Source: Silicimonas sp.
Lineage (GTDB): Bacteria > Pseudomonadota > Alphaproteobacteria > Rhodobacterales > Rhodobacteraceae
Direction: 5' to 3'
Length of the DNA: 64,000 nucleotides
Assembly (NCBI GenBank): GCA_022826205.1
Contig: JAJDVJ010000136.1
Coordinates: 1 to 64,000, forward strand
Part shown: positions 56,086 to 64,000 of the stretch, in pieces
How the letters are laid out: every line of letters starts with the position of its first letter
Position numbering within the stretch: position 1 is the first letter of the stretch
Position numbers and translations under genes: made by a program
Notes under the pieces: generated by a model
The model's input: only the letters and a program-made list of their open reading frames with translations
What the model was told of the DNA's origin: nothing
The model's database searches: none

Positions 56086-56151
56086 TGACGGAGAATCTTG
56101 CCTCATCTGACGGAGAGTCTGGCGGCACCTGACGACGAATCCTGCGGCGCT
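56086..56151. repeat. 22-bp direct repeats (three copies, with a fourth degenerate)
   Basis: TGACGGAGAATCTTGCC starts at 56086, TGACGGAGAGTCTGGCGG at 56108 and TGACGACGAATCCTGCGG at 56130, with a CGACGG-type degenerate copy near 56152. Period is exactly 22 bp. They directly follow the aminopeptidase gene. Such arrays occur at ends of some IS elements (transposase sites), but no matching element is identifiable. The region 56152-56322 shows no gene. Confidence 0.6.
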
Positions 56152-56322
56152 CGACGGCGGCGACCCGCGCGCAGCGCGCGCGCTCGCTGCAATGATGCTT
56201 GAGCTGGATCTCCTCTTGCAGATGTCGGCGGGCCGACCTTGGGTCAACCTCTTGCGGGCGTAAGCGAAACATTCCTGGCGATCAATTCCGGAACTCGGGA
56301 GGGCCGCCTCACCGGCCTCCTG

Positions 56323-56900
56323 CTACCAGCGCCACTGCAGCTCCGCGCCCGGCGACGCACCGTCGTACGTCCCCTCGCCCCGGCTCCCCGACACGATCAG
56401 GCCGAAGAGCGTGCCCTTCCGCTTCCAGTCGGTCCCGAGCATCACGCTCGTCACCTCGCCGTCGAGCGCCGTCTCCCCGCCCCGACCGCTGAAGCCCCAA
56501 CGGGCCGCGCGGCCCCAGTTCCCGCTGGAGGAGCCGGTCCCGGACTCCCGCGTCATCGTGAAGGACGTGCCCAGGAGGACGTCGTCCGACGCGAGCGTCC
56601 ACGTCCCCTCGCCGTCCTCGCCCTCGCCCGTGTCCGCCAGCAGCGAACGGAACGCGAAGCGCTCGTCCTCCGGGAGATCCGGGACGGCCGGGGCCCGGAA
56701 CGCCAGCACCGCCCCCTCCGGGGGAATGGCCAGGGAAGCAGTGCGGCTTTCCCGGGGAGAGTCCGGGCCGGGCCCCGTCCCTTCAGCGCCGGCCGCAGGT
56801 CCGGGCAGCGGCTGGCCGGCGAACCGGCCCGAGAGATTCCGCCTCGTCGAGCCGGCGCATCCGATTTCGCGCGAGGTTAGAACATCAAGTGTTAATTGTG
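56323..56900 (-). pseudogene. Autotransporter beta-barrel fragment
   Basis: The reverse-strand frame holds SGNWGRAARWGFSGRGGETAL, then LDGEVTSVMLGTDWKRKGTLF and GLIVSGSRGEGTYDG. These are the start of the outer-membrane barrel repeat of rhodobacterial autotransporter-like proteins (WGRGxxxxFxGRxGxLxLDGEVTxxxLGxDW). The barrel continues for several hundred residues in intact proteins but stops here at 56323. There is no recognisable N-terminal passenger or signal. It is a degraded internal fragment. Confidence 0.55.
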
Positions 56901-57126
56901 CGTGTGAACATTCTGGTTTTGATGTCGTTTTCATAAAAAATGAGCCGAACCTCCCCGTTGCGGCAAGCGCTGCGCGGGCACCACCCTTGACTTTCGCCGA
57001 ACGCACTCTGGGGTCAACGTGAAGAGAAGTTCCGTGAGCGGAGCGGAAGCTCGTGGATTCGCGCGGAGGAATGCGGGCTGGCAGTGGCTTCGAGTCAGGC
57101 GCGGACGCCTGCGGGACAGCCCGACC

Positions 57127-57560
57127 TCAGCGCGCGGCGGGCTCGCAGGCCCAAGGCAGGAGCTCGTCGATCCTCGAGGCGGGATGTCCGGCCGCGATGG
57201 CTTCGAGGGTTGCCTTGAGGTAGGCGCAGGGCTCCACGCCATTCATCCTGGCCGTCTCGATCAGCGAGGCGACGCGTCCCCAGGCGGCCGCCCCTTCTTC
57301 GTGGCCAGCGAACAACGCGTTCTTTCTCGTGAGGGCAGGAGGACGGATCCGGTTCTCCACGGCATTGGAGTCCAGCTCGACCCGCCCGTCTTCGAGGAAC
57401 ACCCGCAGTCCGTCTCAGTGGCGGGCGACATAGTCCGGGGCCTCGCCGAATCGGGACTTGGCCGAGGCGCGGGCCCGCTGCTCCTCGATCCAGAGGCCGA
57501 ACTCGTCGACCAGCGGCGCAGTGCGCGATACGGCTCCTTCATGCTCCAGGTCCCGCAAGA
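57127..57560 (-). pseudogene. IS66-family transposase, C-terminal remnant
   Basis: Reverse-strand frames read PLVDEFGLWIEEQRARASAKS, then YVARH, a TGA at 57415-57417 replacing the usual Trp, and DGLRVFLEDGRVELDSNAVE. The frame continues with NRIRPPALTRKNALFAGHEEG, SLIETARMNGVEPCAYL and ATLEAIAAGHPASRIDELLPW. These are the final conserved IS66 blocks in order. The 5' two thirds of the gene are missing. The nonsense codon confirms inactivity. Confidence 0.85.
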
Positions 57561-57566
57561 CTGTAC

Positions 57567-57602
57567 TTGACGCAACCGAACCAATTGGTACGGTTGCGTC
57601 AA
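57567..57602. repeat. 36-bp palindrome (one mismatched pair)
   Basis: TTGACGCAACCG at 57567 and CGGTTGCGTCAA ending at 57602 flank a centre of ACCAATTGGT. Only the 57579/57590 pair fails to match. It lies at the broken 5' end of the IS66 remnant, 107 bp before the small membrane gene. It could be an operator for that gene or a terminal structure of the lost element. Confidence 0.7.
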
Positions 57603-57708
57603 TCCGTAACAATGGGCTCGGAGGAATTCAGGCAACATGAATGCGGGGGCATGCAGATGACGGCCAGACCGGCGATCGCTTCGCCGTGTCGGCAATCATG
57701 GCTCTTAG

Positions 57709-58056
57709 GTGATCACGGGCTCCATGCTGCTGGCCATATTCACACGTACCGGACCGCACCCGTCGCTGGAAGTTGAACCCATTGCGCTCGGACCGTTCCT
57801 TGCAGCGTCGCTGGCGATCGGTGCCGCGGCCTATGTCCTCGCGGCGTGCGGCGTACCATACGCCATGGCAATCGCGTTTTTGTACGCGCTGACTGCGCTA
57901 ATCTCCTACGGACCGCAAAAATACGTCGATGCCGCGATTTCGAAATTTTGGCCCCCTGAAGTCGTCGCCCAATGCGCAATCACGGCGCCCATGTGCTTGG
58001 CAATTTGCCAGGCGATCCGTCTGATGCGCCCCAAAAACAAGGCCACCTTGTCATGA
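57709..58056 (+). CDS. Small predicted membrane protein
   Basis: 115 aa from GTG 57709 (110 aa from ATG 57724). Three hydrophobic stretches are seen: LGPFLAASLAIGAAAYVLAA, YAMAIAFLYALTALISY and VVAQCAITAPMCLAICQA. I do not recognise the family. Its TGA overlaps the ATG of the next gene (ATGA), so the two are coupled. Confidence 0.6.
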   Translation: MITGSMLLAIFTRTGPHPSLEVEPIALGPFLAASLAIGAAAYVLAACGVPYAMAIAFLYALTALISYGPQKYVDAAISKFWPPEVVAQCAITAPMCLAICQAIRLMRPKNKATLS

Positions 58057-58577
58057 CGAACATTTCGCCCGAAGACCGCCGCAACATTGCCCAACCGGAC
58101 AAGCCACTGGCAATTCTATCGCTGATTTGGTCCGGGGCAATGTTTGGCTTCTTCTTTGCCTGGACCTGCTCGACCATGTGGGGACTGGATGCGGCCGACC
58201 CGAATGTCGCGATCGCCGCCATGCAGGCAATGAACGATAGCGTGCGCAACTGGCTTTTCGCACCAGCGTTCTTCGGCACGCCCGTCCTTCTGGCTTTCGC
58301 AGCGGCGGTCGCATCGCGACGCCGACAGAGGAATGTCGCCATCTGCCTCGCCCTGGCTGGCCTCCTGTATGTCGTGGGCGCCATGCTTCCGACGTTCATG
58401 GTCAATGTGCCGTTGAACGAAGAACTGGCAATGCTGGAAGTGCCGCTCGACCCGGCCGCCGCGCAGGATGCTTGGCGGAGCTATTCCGGACCTTGGCAAG
58501 ACTGGAACATGGTTCGCACCGTGGCTGCAGGCGTCGTCCTTGCGCTGACTGGCTGGGGTCTCGTCAATTTCTCATGA
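58053..58577 (+). CDS. DUF1772 (anthrone oxygenase-like) membrane protein
   Basis: 174 aa from ATG 58053, the overlapped start. Four transmembrane segments and the family motif FMVNVPLNEELA followed by WRSYSGPWQDWNMVRT match DUF1772. Family members include anthrone oxygenases, but most bacterial members are uncharacterised. It is the second gene of a two-gene unit with the preceding membrane protein. Confidence 0.85.
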   Translation: MTNISPEDRRNIAQPDKPLAILSLIWSGAMFGFFFAWTCSTMWGLDAADPNVAIAAMQAMNDSVRNWLFAPAFFGTPVLLAFAAAVASRRRQRNVAICLALAGLLYVVGAMLPTFMVNVPLNEELAMLEVPLDPAAAQDAWRSYSGPWQDWNMVRTVAAGVVLALTGWGLVNFS

Positions 58578-58760
58578 AATTCCGATGCCGGCATTGCATG
58601 GGCAGCATGGCCATGGCGTACCCCGGTAATCGAGATGACGCCCCTGAAACGGATCCCTGGCGCTCGGTCCTGTCCCAACGGGTGTCACCTGCACGCTGTC
58701 CACCACCGACTAATTCCGCCTCTCGACGATCTTCGAGATCTTTCACGCACAACGGCGTTC

Positions 58761-60449
58761 CTAGCTGTGCTCCTCCTCTGCCGTGGACGCCAGAGCGCGA
58801 TTGAAGGCGTGAAGGGCGTCAACATGAAACAATGCCCCGTGGATCTTGGGTGGCTTCCCTGCCCCGCCAAAACTGAGCACGGGCAGGAACGGCTGCCCGG
58901 TCCTTTCGAAGATCGGCATGGCCAATTCAAGAGTGCCGTTGACGTCGACCCACACGCCTTCGGCTATGGCTGCCCAGACGGCTTCTTCCGACGCCGCACC
59001 CGGGTCTCCAGGCTTGCGCATCAAAGATGCCACGCTGCAAAGCGACAACAGGTAGTCCTGCGGCCCCTTCGCGAGGTGCACGTCCCGACGCTCAAGTTGG
59101 GTGAGAAAGAACGACCGGTCGACCAGACGTGACGCGATAGCAGTGGACATCGAGACTGCGACCATGACGGCGAGCCCGGTCTGCCAGTCCCCTGTCAGTT
59201 CGAACACGATCAGCGTTGTCGAAATCGGCGCGCCTAGAACCGCGGCGGCGACCGCACCCATCCCCGCCAGTGCGTACAACGTTTCAGATCCGGACACGTT
59301 CGGAAAGGTCGCCGTTGCCGTCATCCCAAAGGCGAGGCCCAGCAAGGCGCCTACCATGATCGACGGCGAAAATATGCCTCCGCCCATCCGGCCGCCCATG
59401 GTGATCGCGACCGCAGCCACCTTGACGGCACAAAACACCACGGCTTCGTGCCAAAGGATCTGACCGGTCAAGGCAGCCGATGTGGTCTCGTAGCCGACTC
59501 CGATGATGTGCGGAAAGCCAAGCGCCAGCACGCCAAGCAGCAATCCGGCAACCGCCGGACGAATGAAGCGAGGGATGCTGAAACGCTTGCACGTGTGGTT
59601 GCCGAAGTCATCAGCAAGAAAGATCGAGCGCATCATCACCACCGCAACCAGCCCGGACAGCATCCCGAGAATCAGGAATGCCGGAAGCTCCACATAAATT
59701 GCCAGAATCCCTTCCTCGATCAGAACGAACTCGGTCACGTCTCCGAAAGCGAGGCGCGAAATCACCGTCCCCGCCGCACTGGCAATGACGATCGGTGCGA
59801 AGGCATGCACGGCAAAATGCCGAAGGACCACCTCCAACGCGAACAGGGCCCCTGCGATCGGCGCGTTGAACGATGCCGACACGGCTGCGGCAACTGCGCA
59901 GCCCAGGAGGTCCCGACCCGTGATGCCGTCGGCATTGATCCTGTTCAGCACCCATGAAGACAAGACCGCCGCCAGATGCACGACCGGACCTTCTCGACCG
60001 GACGAGCCCCCCGACCCAAGCGTGATCATGGAAGCCACCGCCGAAGCCATACCTTCCTTTGTCTCGACACGGCCATTATGGAGCGCCGCACCCTCGATCA
60101 CTTCCGCGACGGACTTGGCCCTGCCGTCAGCAGTGAATCTATCCAGGATGATACCTACGACCAATCCACCACACACGGGGATAAGGACAATCATGTACCA
60201 CGGAAGGGTCTCGGCGAAGGAGTGCAAAAGCCTTGGATCATCTGTTCCATAGAGCGTTGTCTGCAGCAGGCTGATGCCGAGACGAAACAGAACAGCGGCA
60301 CCGCCAGCGGCAATTCCGACCAGAAGCGCAATGAACCAGAACTGGACCTGCCCCGGGCCGTTTTGTCTTATGACGTGCAATGCGTCGCGGGCATTCGCTG
60401 CAAGGCGCGCGTATAGATCCCTGATTGTGCTTGGCCTGGGCGCGTCCAT
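58761..60449 (-). CDS. ClC-family chloride channel or transporter
   Basis: 562 aa from ATG 60449; the longer ORF start is not conserved. Selectivity-filter-like motifs are seen: GSGGSSGREGPVVHLAA near residue 150, VSASFNAPIAGALFALEV near 195, and GGRMGGGIFSPSIMVGALLG near 360. About a dozen membrane helices are present. The C-terminal 80-100 residues are cytoplasmic and resemble a CBS-like region. Likely an ion/proton exchanger or channel. Confidence 0.92.
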   Translation of the reverse strand: MDAPRPSTIRDLYARLAANARDALHVIRQNGPGQVQFWFIALLVGIAAGGAAVLFRLGISLLQTTLYGTDDPRLLHSFAETLPWYMIVLIPVCGGLVVGIILDRFTADGRAKSVAEVIEGAALHNGRVETKEGMASAVASMITLGSGGSSGREGPVVHLAAVLSSWVLNRINADGITGRDLLGCAVAAAVSASFNAPIAGALFALEVVLRHFAVHAFAPIVIASAAGTVISRLAFGDVTEFVLIEEGILAIYVELPAFLILGMLSGLVAVVMMRSIFLADDFGNHTCKRFSIPRFIRPAVAGLLLGVLALGFPHIIGVGYETTSAALTGQILWHEAVVFCAVKVAAVAITMGGRMGGGIFSPSIMVGALLGLAFGMTATATFPNVSGSETLYALAGMGAVAAAVLGAPISTTLIVFELTGDWQTGLAVMVAVSMSTAIASRLVDRSFFLTQLERRDVHLAKGPQDYLLSLCSVASLMRKPGDPGAASEEAVWAAIAEGVWVDVNGTLELAMPIFERTGQPFLPVLSFGGAGKPPKIHGALFHVDALHAFNRALASTAEEEHS

Positions 60450-60662
60450 AAGGCACTTGGCTACACGGGCGAGAACGCAACGTTGCCCTGTACCGCCCGA
60501 TGGCACCCAGGCAAGGATCCGCAATCCTGCCGCTTGCGAATGGAGTCTTTCCTAAGGCAGGGATTTCGCAACGGAAAGGGCGGATTGGCAAATTTCAAGC
60601 TCAAGCCAAGATTTGTCATTCAGGGCCTTGCGGCCGCCTCGCATGGGATGTCATCTGACCCC

Positions 60663-61439
60663 ATGGCTCTCAGTGTTGATTTGAACTCTGACATGGGAGA
60701 AGGCTTCGGCCCGTGGAGAATGGGCGATGACGCCAATCTCCTGCAAGTCGTGACTTCCGCCAATGTGGCTTGCGGATTCCATGCGGGTGACGCAGACACC
60801 ATGGCCGCGACGATGCGTACGGCCGTCGAGAACGGCGTCGGCATCGGTGCCCATCCCGGCTTTCCGGACCTCCAGGGATTCGGAAGGCGCCAAATGCAGG
60901 TGCCGCTGGCTACGCTGGCCAACATGATCCGCTATCAGGTCGGGGCCGCGCAGGCTATGGCGCATGCCGCAGGCGGAGAGGTACGGCACATGAAGCTTCA
61001 TGGCGCCCTCTCGAACATGGCGTGCGTCGATGCAGACATGGCCCGCGCCTGCTACGAGGCGGCACTCGATGTGGCACCGGACATCATCATTCTCGGACTG
61101 GCGGCGACACGAATGGAGGAGGTTTGCCGCGAGTTGGGTTGCAACTGGGCGGGCGAGATTTTCGCCGACCGGGCCTACAACCCCGACGGCACCCTGGTCG
61201 ACCGAAGTTTGCCAGGCGCGATGATCAGCGACGGCGACGAGGCTGCGCGACGCGTAGCAGAAATGGTCCGGGAGAGCGCGATCATCACCGGAGACGGTCA
61301 GAAGCTGCCGACGCGCATCGACACCGTCTGCGTCCACGGTGACAGCGCGGAGGCCGTAGCGCTAGCCACCCGAGTACGCGAAGGCATTGAATCGGCGGGA
61401 ATCAAGCTGGAACTGTTTTCCGGGTCACCGCTTGCTTGA
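60663..61439 (+). CDS. pxpA: 5-oxoprolinase subunit A (LamB/YcsF family)
   Basis: 258 aa from ATG 60663, the start that matches the family N-terminus (VDLNSDMGEGFGPW). Further motifs are SANVACGFHAGD, GIGAHPGFPDLQGFGRR, VRHMKLHGALSNM and EIFADRAYNPDGTLV. PxpA with PxpBC hydrolyses 5-oxoproline in an ATP-dependent way; pxpB and pxpC are not beside it here. It is divergent from the ClC gene. Confidence 0.93.
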   Translation: MALSVDLNSDMGEGFGPWRMGDDANLLQVVTSANVACGFHAGDADTMAATMRTAVENGVGIGAHPGFPDLQGFGRRQMQVPLATLANMIRYQVGAAQAMAHAAGGEVRHMKLHGALSNMACVDADMARACYEAALDVAPDIIILGLAATRMEEVCRELGCNWAGEIFADRAYNPDGTLVDRSLPGAMISDGDEAARRVAEMVRESAIITGDGQKLPTRIDTVCVHGDSAEAVALATRVREGIESAGIKLELFSGSPLA

Positions 61440-61507
61440 CGGTGACGCTCTTCGTCCTTTGCTGGCGCCATTGGGCTCTGCAAACGGCCCTGGCAAAGGC
61501 TGCTGTC

Positions 61508-62845
61508 TCATTCGTCGTCCAGCGATTCGAACGCCTTGAGCAGTTCGTCCTTGGAGACCTTCTTTTCCTTGATTGTGACCATGTCAAGGACGTAGTCCAC
61601 GAGTTTTTCCTCGAAAATCGAAGCATGGATCTGACTGCGCATGGCCGGCGACTTCTGCACGAGATCAAAGTAGTCCCGCTCCCGCCCTGGAATGGTCCTT
61701 GCCTGGCTGATGACGGCCTGGTTCATCTCGGCATCCGTGACCGTGACATCTGACCGTTCGCCAAGGTCAGACAGGAGGAGGCCGAGGCGCACCCGACGCT
61801 CGGCCAAACGGTTATGCTCGTCGTCAGGCTTGATGTCCTCGTCGTCGGGGCCTTCATCATCCGGGTGCTCGTCGCGCCAGAGCTGATAAGCGATCTGCTC
61901 GGCTTCCCGTTCGACAAGCGAAGGAGGCAGGTCAAATTCCAGGACCTTGTCGAGTTCATCGAAAAGCGTGCGCTTCAAGATTGATCGCGCAACGGACTCG
62001 CCCTCGTTCTTGATGGCTTCCCCTGCCCTTTCCTTGAGCCCGTTGAGATCCTCCGCACCGAATTTCTTGGCCAGTTCGTCGTCGATTGCTGCAGGCTTGG
62101 GCTCCTGCACCGCCGTGACCGTCACTTGGAACGTGGCGAGCTTGCCCGCCAGCTTCTTGCTTGGGTGGTCTTCAGGAAACGTGACCTCGACTCGCCTGGT
62201 CTCGCCTTCCACTGCTCCGAAAAGCGGCGCCTCGAAACCAGGGACAAACTGATCCAGGCCAAGAACCAGTGGAACACTCGACCCGGCAGCTTCTTGCAGG
62301 ATCTCGCCATCGACCATGCAGGTGAAGTCGACAATCAACTGGTCGCCCTCCACGGCCTCCGTGCCTTTGGGACGAGTCATGTAGTCGGGCGTGCGTGACG
62401 CGAAGTCCTCGAGAACCTCGTTGACCGCAGCATCGTCTGCATTGACCACGAGCCTTTCCAGCTCGAAGCCGGCAAAGTCGACTTCGGGAATCTCGGGCAA
62501 GGTCTCGTAAGTCAGGGCCAGCTCGACGTCATCGCCTTCCTTCCAGTCCTGGTTCTGCATCTCGACCTTTGGCTCCATGGCTGGCTTTTCGCCGGAGTCC
62601 TTGAAGTGCTCGGAGACAGCTGCATCGACGCTTTCCTGCATCGCTTCGCCCAGGAGGCGCTTTCCGAACTGTTTCTTGAGCAGAGCAGTCGGAACCTTCC
62701 CCTTGCGGAAGCCCTTCATCTGGATCTCGGGAGCGGCTTCGGCCAGTTTGCCGTTTACCTTTTCGTCCAGCTCGCTTGCGGACACGGTGATCCTGTAGCC
62801 GCGCTTGAAACCCTCGTTCAGCGTTTCGGTGACCTGCATGGGCAT
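61508..62845 (-). CDS. tig: Trigger factor (ribosome-associated chaperone and prolyl isomerase)
   Basis: 445 aa from ATG 62845 (ATG 62839 also possible). The N-terminal ribosome-binding domain contains QMKGFRKGKVP, the signature loop. The FKBP-type isomerase domain occupies about residues 160-245 (GDQLIVDFTCMVDGEI and FVPGFEAPLFGAVEGETR). The C-terminal chaperone arms follow. Length is normal. It is convergent with pxpA at 61440-61507. Confidence 0.97.
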   Translation of the reverse strand: MPMQVTETLNEGFKRGYRITVSASELDEKVNGKLAEAAPEIQMKGFRKGKVPTALLKKQFGKRLLGEAMQESVDAAVSEHFKDSGEKPAMEPKVEMQNQDWKEGDDVELALTYETLPEIPEVDFAGFELERLVVNADDAAVNEVLEDFASRTPDYMTRPKGTEAVEGDQLIVDFTCMVDGEILQEAAGSSVPLVLGLDQFVPGFEAPLFGAVEGETRRVEVTFPEDHPSKKLAGKLATFQVTVTAVQEPKPAAIDDELAKKFGAEDLNGLKERAGEAIKNEGESVARSILKRTLFDELDKVLEFDLPPSLVEREAEQIAYQLWRDEHPDDEGPDDEDIKPDDEHNRLAERRVRLGLLLSDLGERSDVTVTDAEMNQAVISQARTIPGRERDYFDLVQKSPAMRSQIHASIFEEKLVDYVLDMVTIKEKKVSKDELLKAFESLDDE

Positions 62846-63043
62846 CCTCTCTCAATCCCGCATCGATCACGTCCCGCACGGGCCAGAAAAATCCGCGCTC
62901 CTTCTATGGAAGCGGGAATTTGTCCGCAAGGCCAAAGCTGAGGGAATCGCGCCGGCTCCTGGTCGCACCGGACCCGGCGCCTCCGGTGACAGTCGCTTGC
63001 GACCCCAGACCCCGTCTTGTCGAAGTCCCGAGGTCTCTGCCGC

Positions 63044-63128
63044 TGGTGCGGGTGGAGGGACTTGAACCCCCACGCCTTTCGGCGCCAGATCCTAAATCTG
63101 GTGCGTCTACCAATTCCGCCACACCCGC
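63044..63128 (-). tRNA. tRNA-Leu (anticodon UAG)
   Basis: The reverse strand begins GCGGGTGTGGCGGAATTGGTAG and has a long variable arm (class II). The anticodon stem-loop is CCAGA-TTTAGGA-TCTGG, giving anticodon TAG for Leu. The T loop is GGGTTCAAGTC and the acceptor closes with CACCCGC then A. CCA is encoded at 63044-63046. It is a complete tRNA gene lying between tig and rpiA. Confidence 0.96.
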
Positions 63129-63243
63129 ATTGCCCCGCCTGATACCAAAGCCGGATGCTTCCTGCGAGTGGATTTTGCGTGAAGGCCACTCGCGCTCGCC
63201 AATCAATGTTCATATAAGGCGGCCCACGAACTTGGAGCCCAGG

Positions 63244-64000
63244 ATGACCACAACCCTGTCCCCCATCGACTGTGCCAAGCTTGCCGTTGCTGAACGGGCC
63301 TGCACGTTCATCGCGGCCGGAATGAATGTCGGACTGGGCACCGGCTCTACTGCGGCATTTCTGGTCAGACGCTTGGGCGAAAGGGTCCGATCAGAAGGCC
63401 TGGATATCGTCTGCGTGCCGACATCGGCCGCGACAGCCGCTCTTGCTCGTGAAGAAGGCATCCGGCTCGCGACCCTCGACGACGCCGGCTGGCTTGATCT
63501 TACGGTCGACGGAGCAGACGAATTCGATCCGGCCTTCAACCTGATCAAGGGCGGTGGTGGCGCGCTCTTGCAGGAGAAGATCGTGGCGACCGCATCCAAC
63601 AGGATGATCGTGATCGTCGATGCCTCCAAACAGGTCGAGACACTTGGTGCGTTTCCGCTTCCTGTCGAAGTGTTGGGCTTCGGAATGGATGCCACAATGG
63701 CGCTGCTGGGGAAGGTCCTCGAGACCCAGGATGTAGATGGTCGCCGAATCGAACCTCGCCGCAGGGACGGCAAGCTCTTCACGACTGACGAGGGCAATCA
63801 TGTCTTGGATCTTCATCTGAAGCGAATTGGCAACGCTCGCGATCTTGCGCTGGCTCTCAACCAGATCCCCGGCATTGTCGAAAACGGGCTGTTCATCGGC
63901 ATGTGCGACACGATCATTCTCGGCAATGTCGATGGCACGGTCGAAACCATCATGGCATCCAAGGACCAGTCGGAAGCTAGCAGCAGCGATGGCGCTGGCA
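63244..64000 (+). CDS. rpiA: Ribose-5-phosphate isomerase A, 3' partial
   Basis: The frame from ATG 63244 runs off the right edge (at least 252 codons, no stop). Motifs are GLGTGSTAAFLVRRLGERV near residue 30, LDLTVDGADEFDP near 85 and NLIKGGGGALLQEKIVA near 100. The family active-site Asp and Lys are in VDGADE and KGGGG. The enzyme interconverts ribose 5-phosphate and ribulose 5-phosphate. A short C-terminal tail remains beyond the window. Confidence 0.95.
   Translation, partial: MTTTLSPIDCAKLAVAERACTFIAAGMNVGLGTGSTAAFLVRRLGERVRSEGLDIVCVPTSAATAALAREEGIRLATLDDAGWLDLTVDGADEFDPAFNLIKGGGGALLQEKIVATASNRMIVIVDASKQVETLGAFPLPVEVLGFGMDATMALLGKVLETQDVDGRRIEPRRRDGKLFTTDEGNHVLDLHLKRIGNARDLALALNQIPGIVENGLFIGMCDTIILGNVDGTVETIMASKDQSEASSSDGAG

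Noticed and set aside
1-64000. CRISPR array
   Set aside because: No series of near-identical repeats with uniform spacers was seen; the only array is three 22-bp tandem copies at 56.1 kb with no spacers.

Overview
The window looks like a chromosomal segment of a Rhodobacterales-type alphaproteobacterium. GC content is high. The right part carries a bolA / J-domain / cobS / cobT neighbourhood, a TRAP dicarboxylate-type transporter, gatB, pepN, a trigger factor gene, tRNA-Leu(UAG) and rpiA in the style usual for that order. The genus cannot be fixed from sequence alone.

Region 1, about 1-40 kb, is an accessory defence or mobile island. From left to right it holds a partial aminoglycoside-phosphotransferase-like gene; IS3/IS4 scars; a Fic-family protein preceded by a cluster of TTGCGCATA half-sites; a serine recombinase; a YhaN/YhaO-like (Rad50/Mre11-like) ATPase-nuclease pair; a separate AAA_13-like ATPase with an unusual Walker A; a dead Tn5-like transposase; a NucS-domain nuclease; fragments of a UvrD-type helicase-nuclease and a pRiA4b ORF-3-like protein; and a DUF6615 protein. 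Next comes an overlapping three-gene cassette of a ParB-like protein, a candidate PD-(D/E)XK restriction nuclease and a truncated DNA methyltransferase. It is followed by a NotI-like endonuclease with a D12-class adenine methylase, downstream of a truncated IS1595 transposase. A perfect 31-bp-arm hairpin marks the boundary to a 14-kb three-gene operon of giant proteins: a 1041-aa unknown, a DUF1998-type helicase of about 1655 aa, and a 1993-aa protein with an internal STAND-like ATPase. Beyond it are ISKra4 and recombinase remnants, a DUF2806 gene flanked by direct repeats of a recombinase 3' segment, a 48-bp palindrome and a second serine recombinase.

Region 2, about 40-64 kb, is mostly core genome. 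It contains TRAP transporter dctMQP-type genes, a VOC protein, pepN, an acyltransferase, gatB, divergent bolA and J-domain genes, cobS-cobT, aminopeptidase P, a ClC channel, pxpA, tig, tRNA-Leu and rpiA (which runs off the right edge). One 1.6-kb scar at 56.1-57.7 kb holds a 22-bp repeat array, an autotransporter fragment, a dead IS66 transposase and a palindrome.

The best candidates for undescribed biology are the three-gene giant-protein operon (resembling Druantia/DISARM-type helicase systems but with an added STAND-like partner) and the ParB/nuclease/methyltransferase cassette. The Fic gene with its iteron-like operator, in a protein whose catalytic histidine is replaced, is a third.
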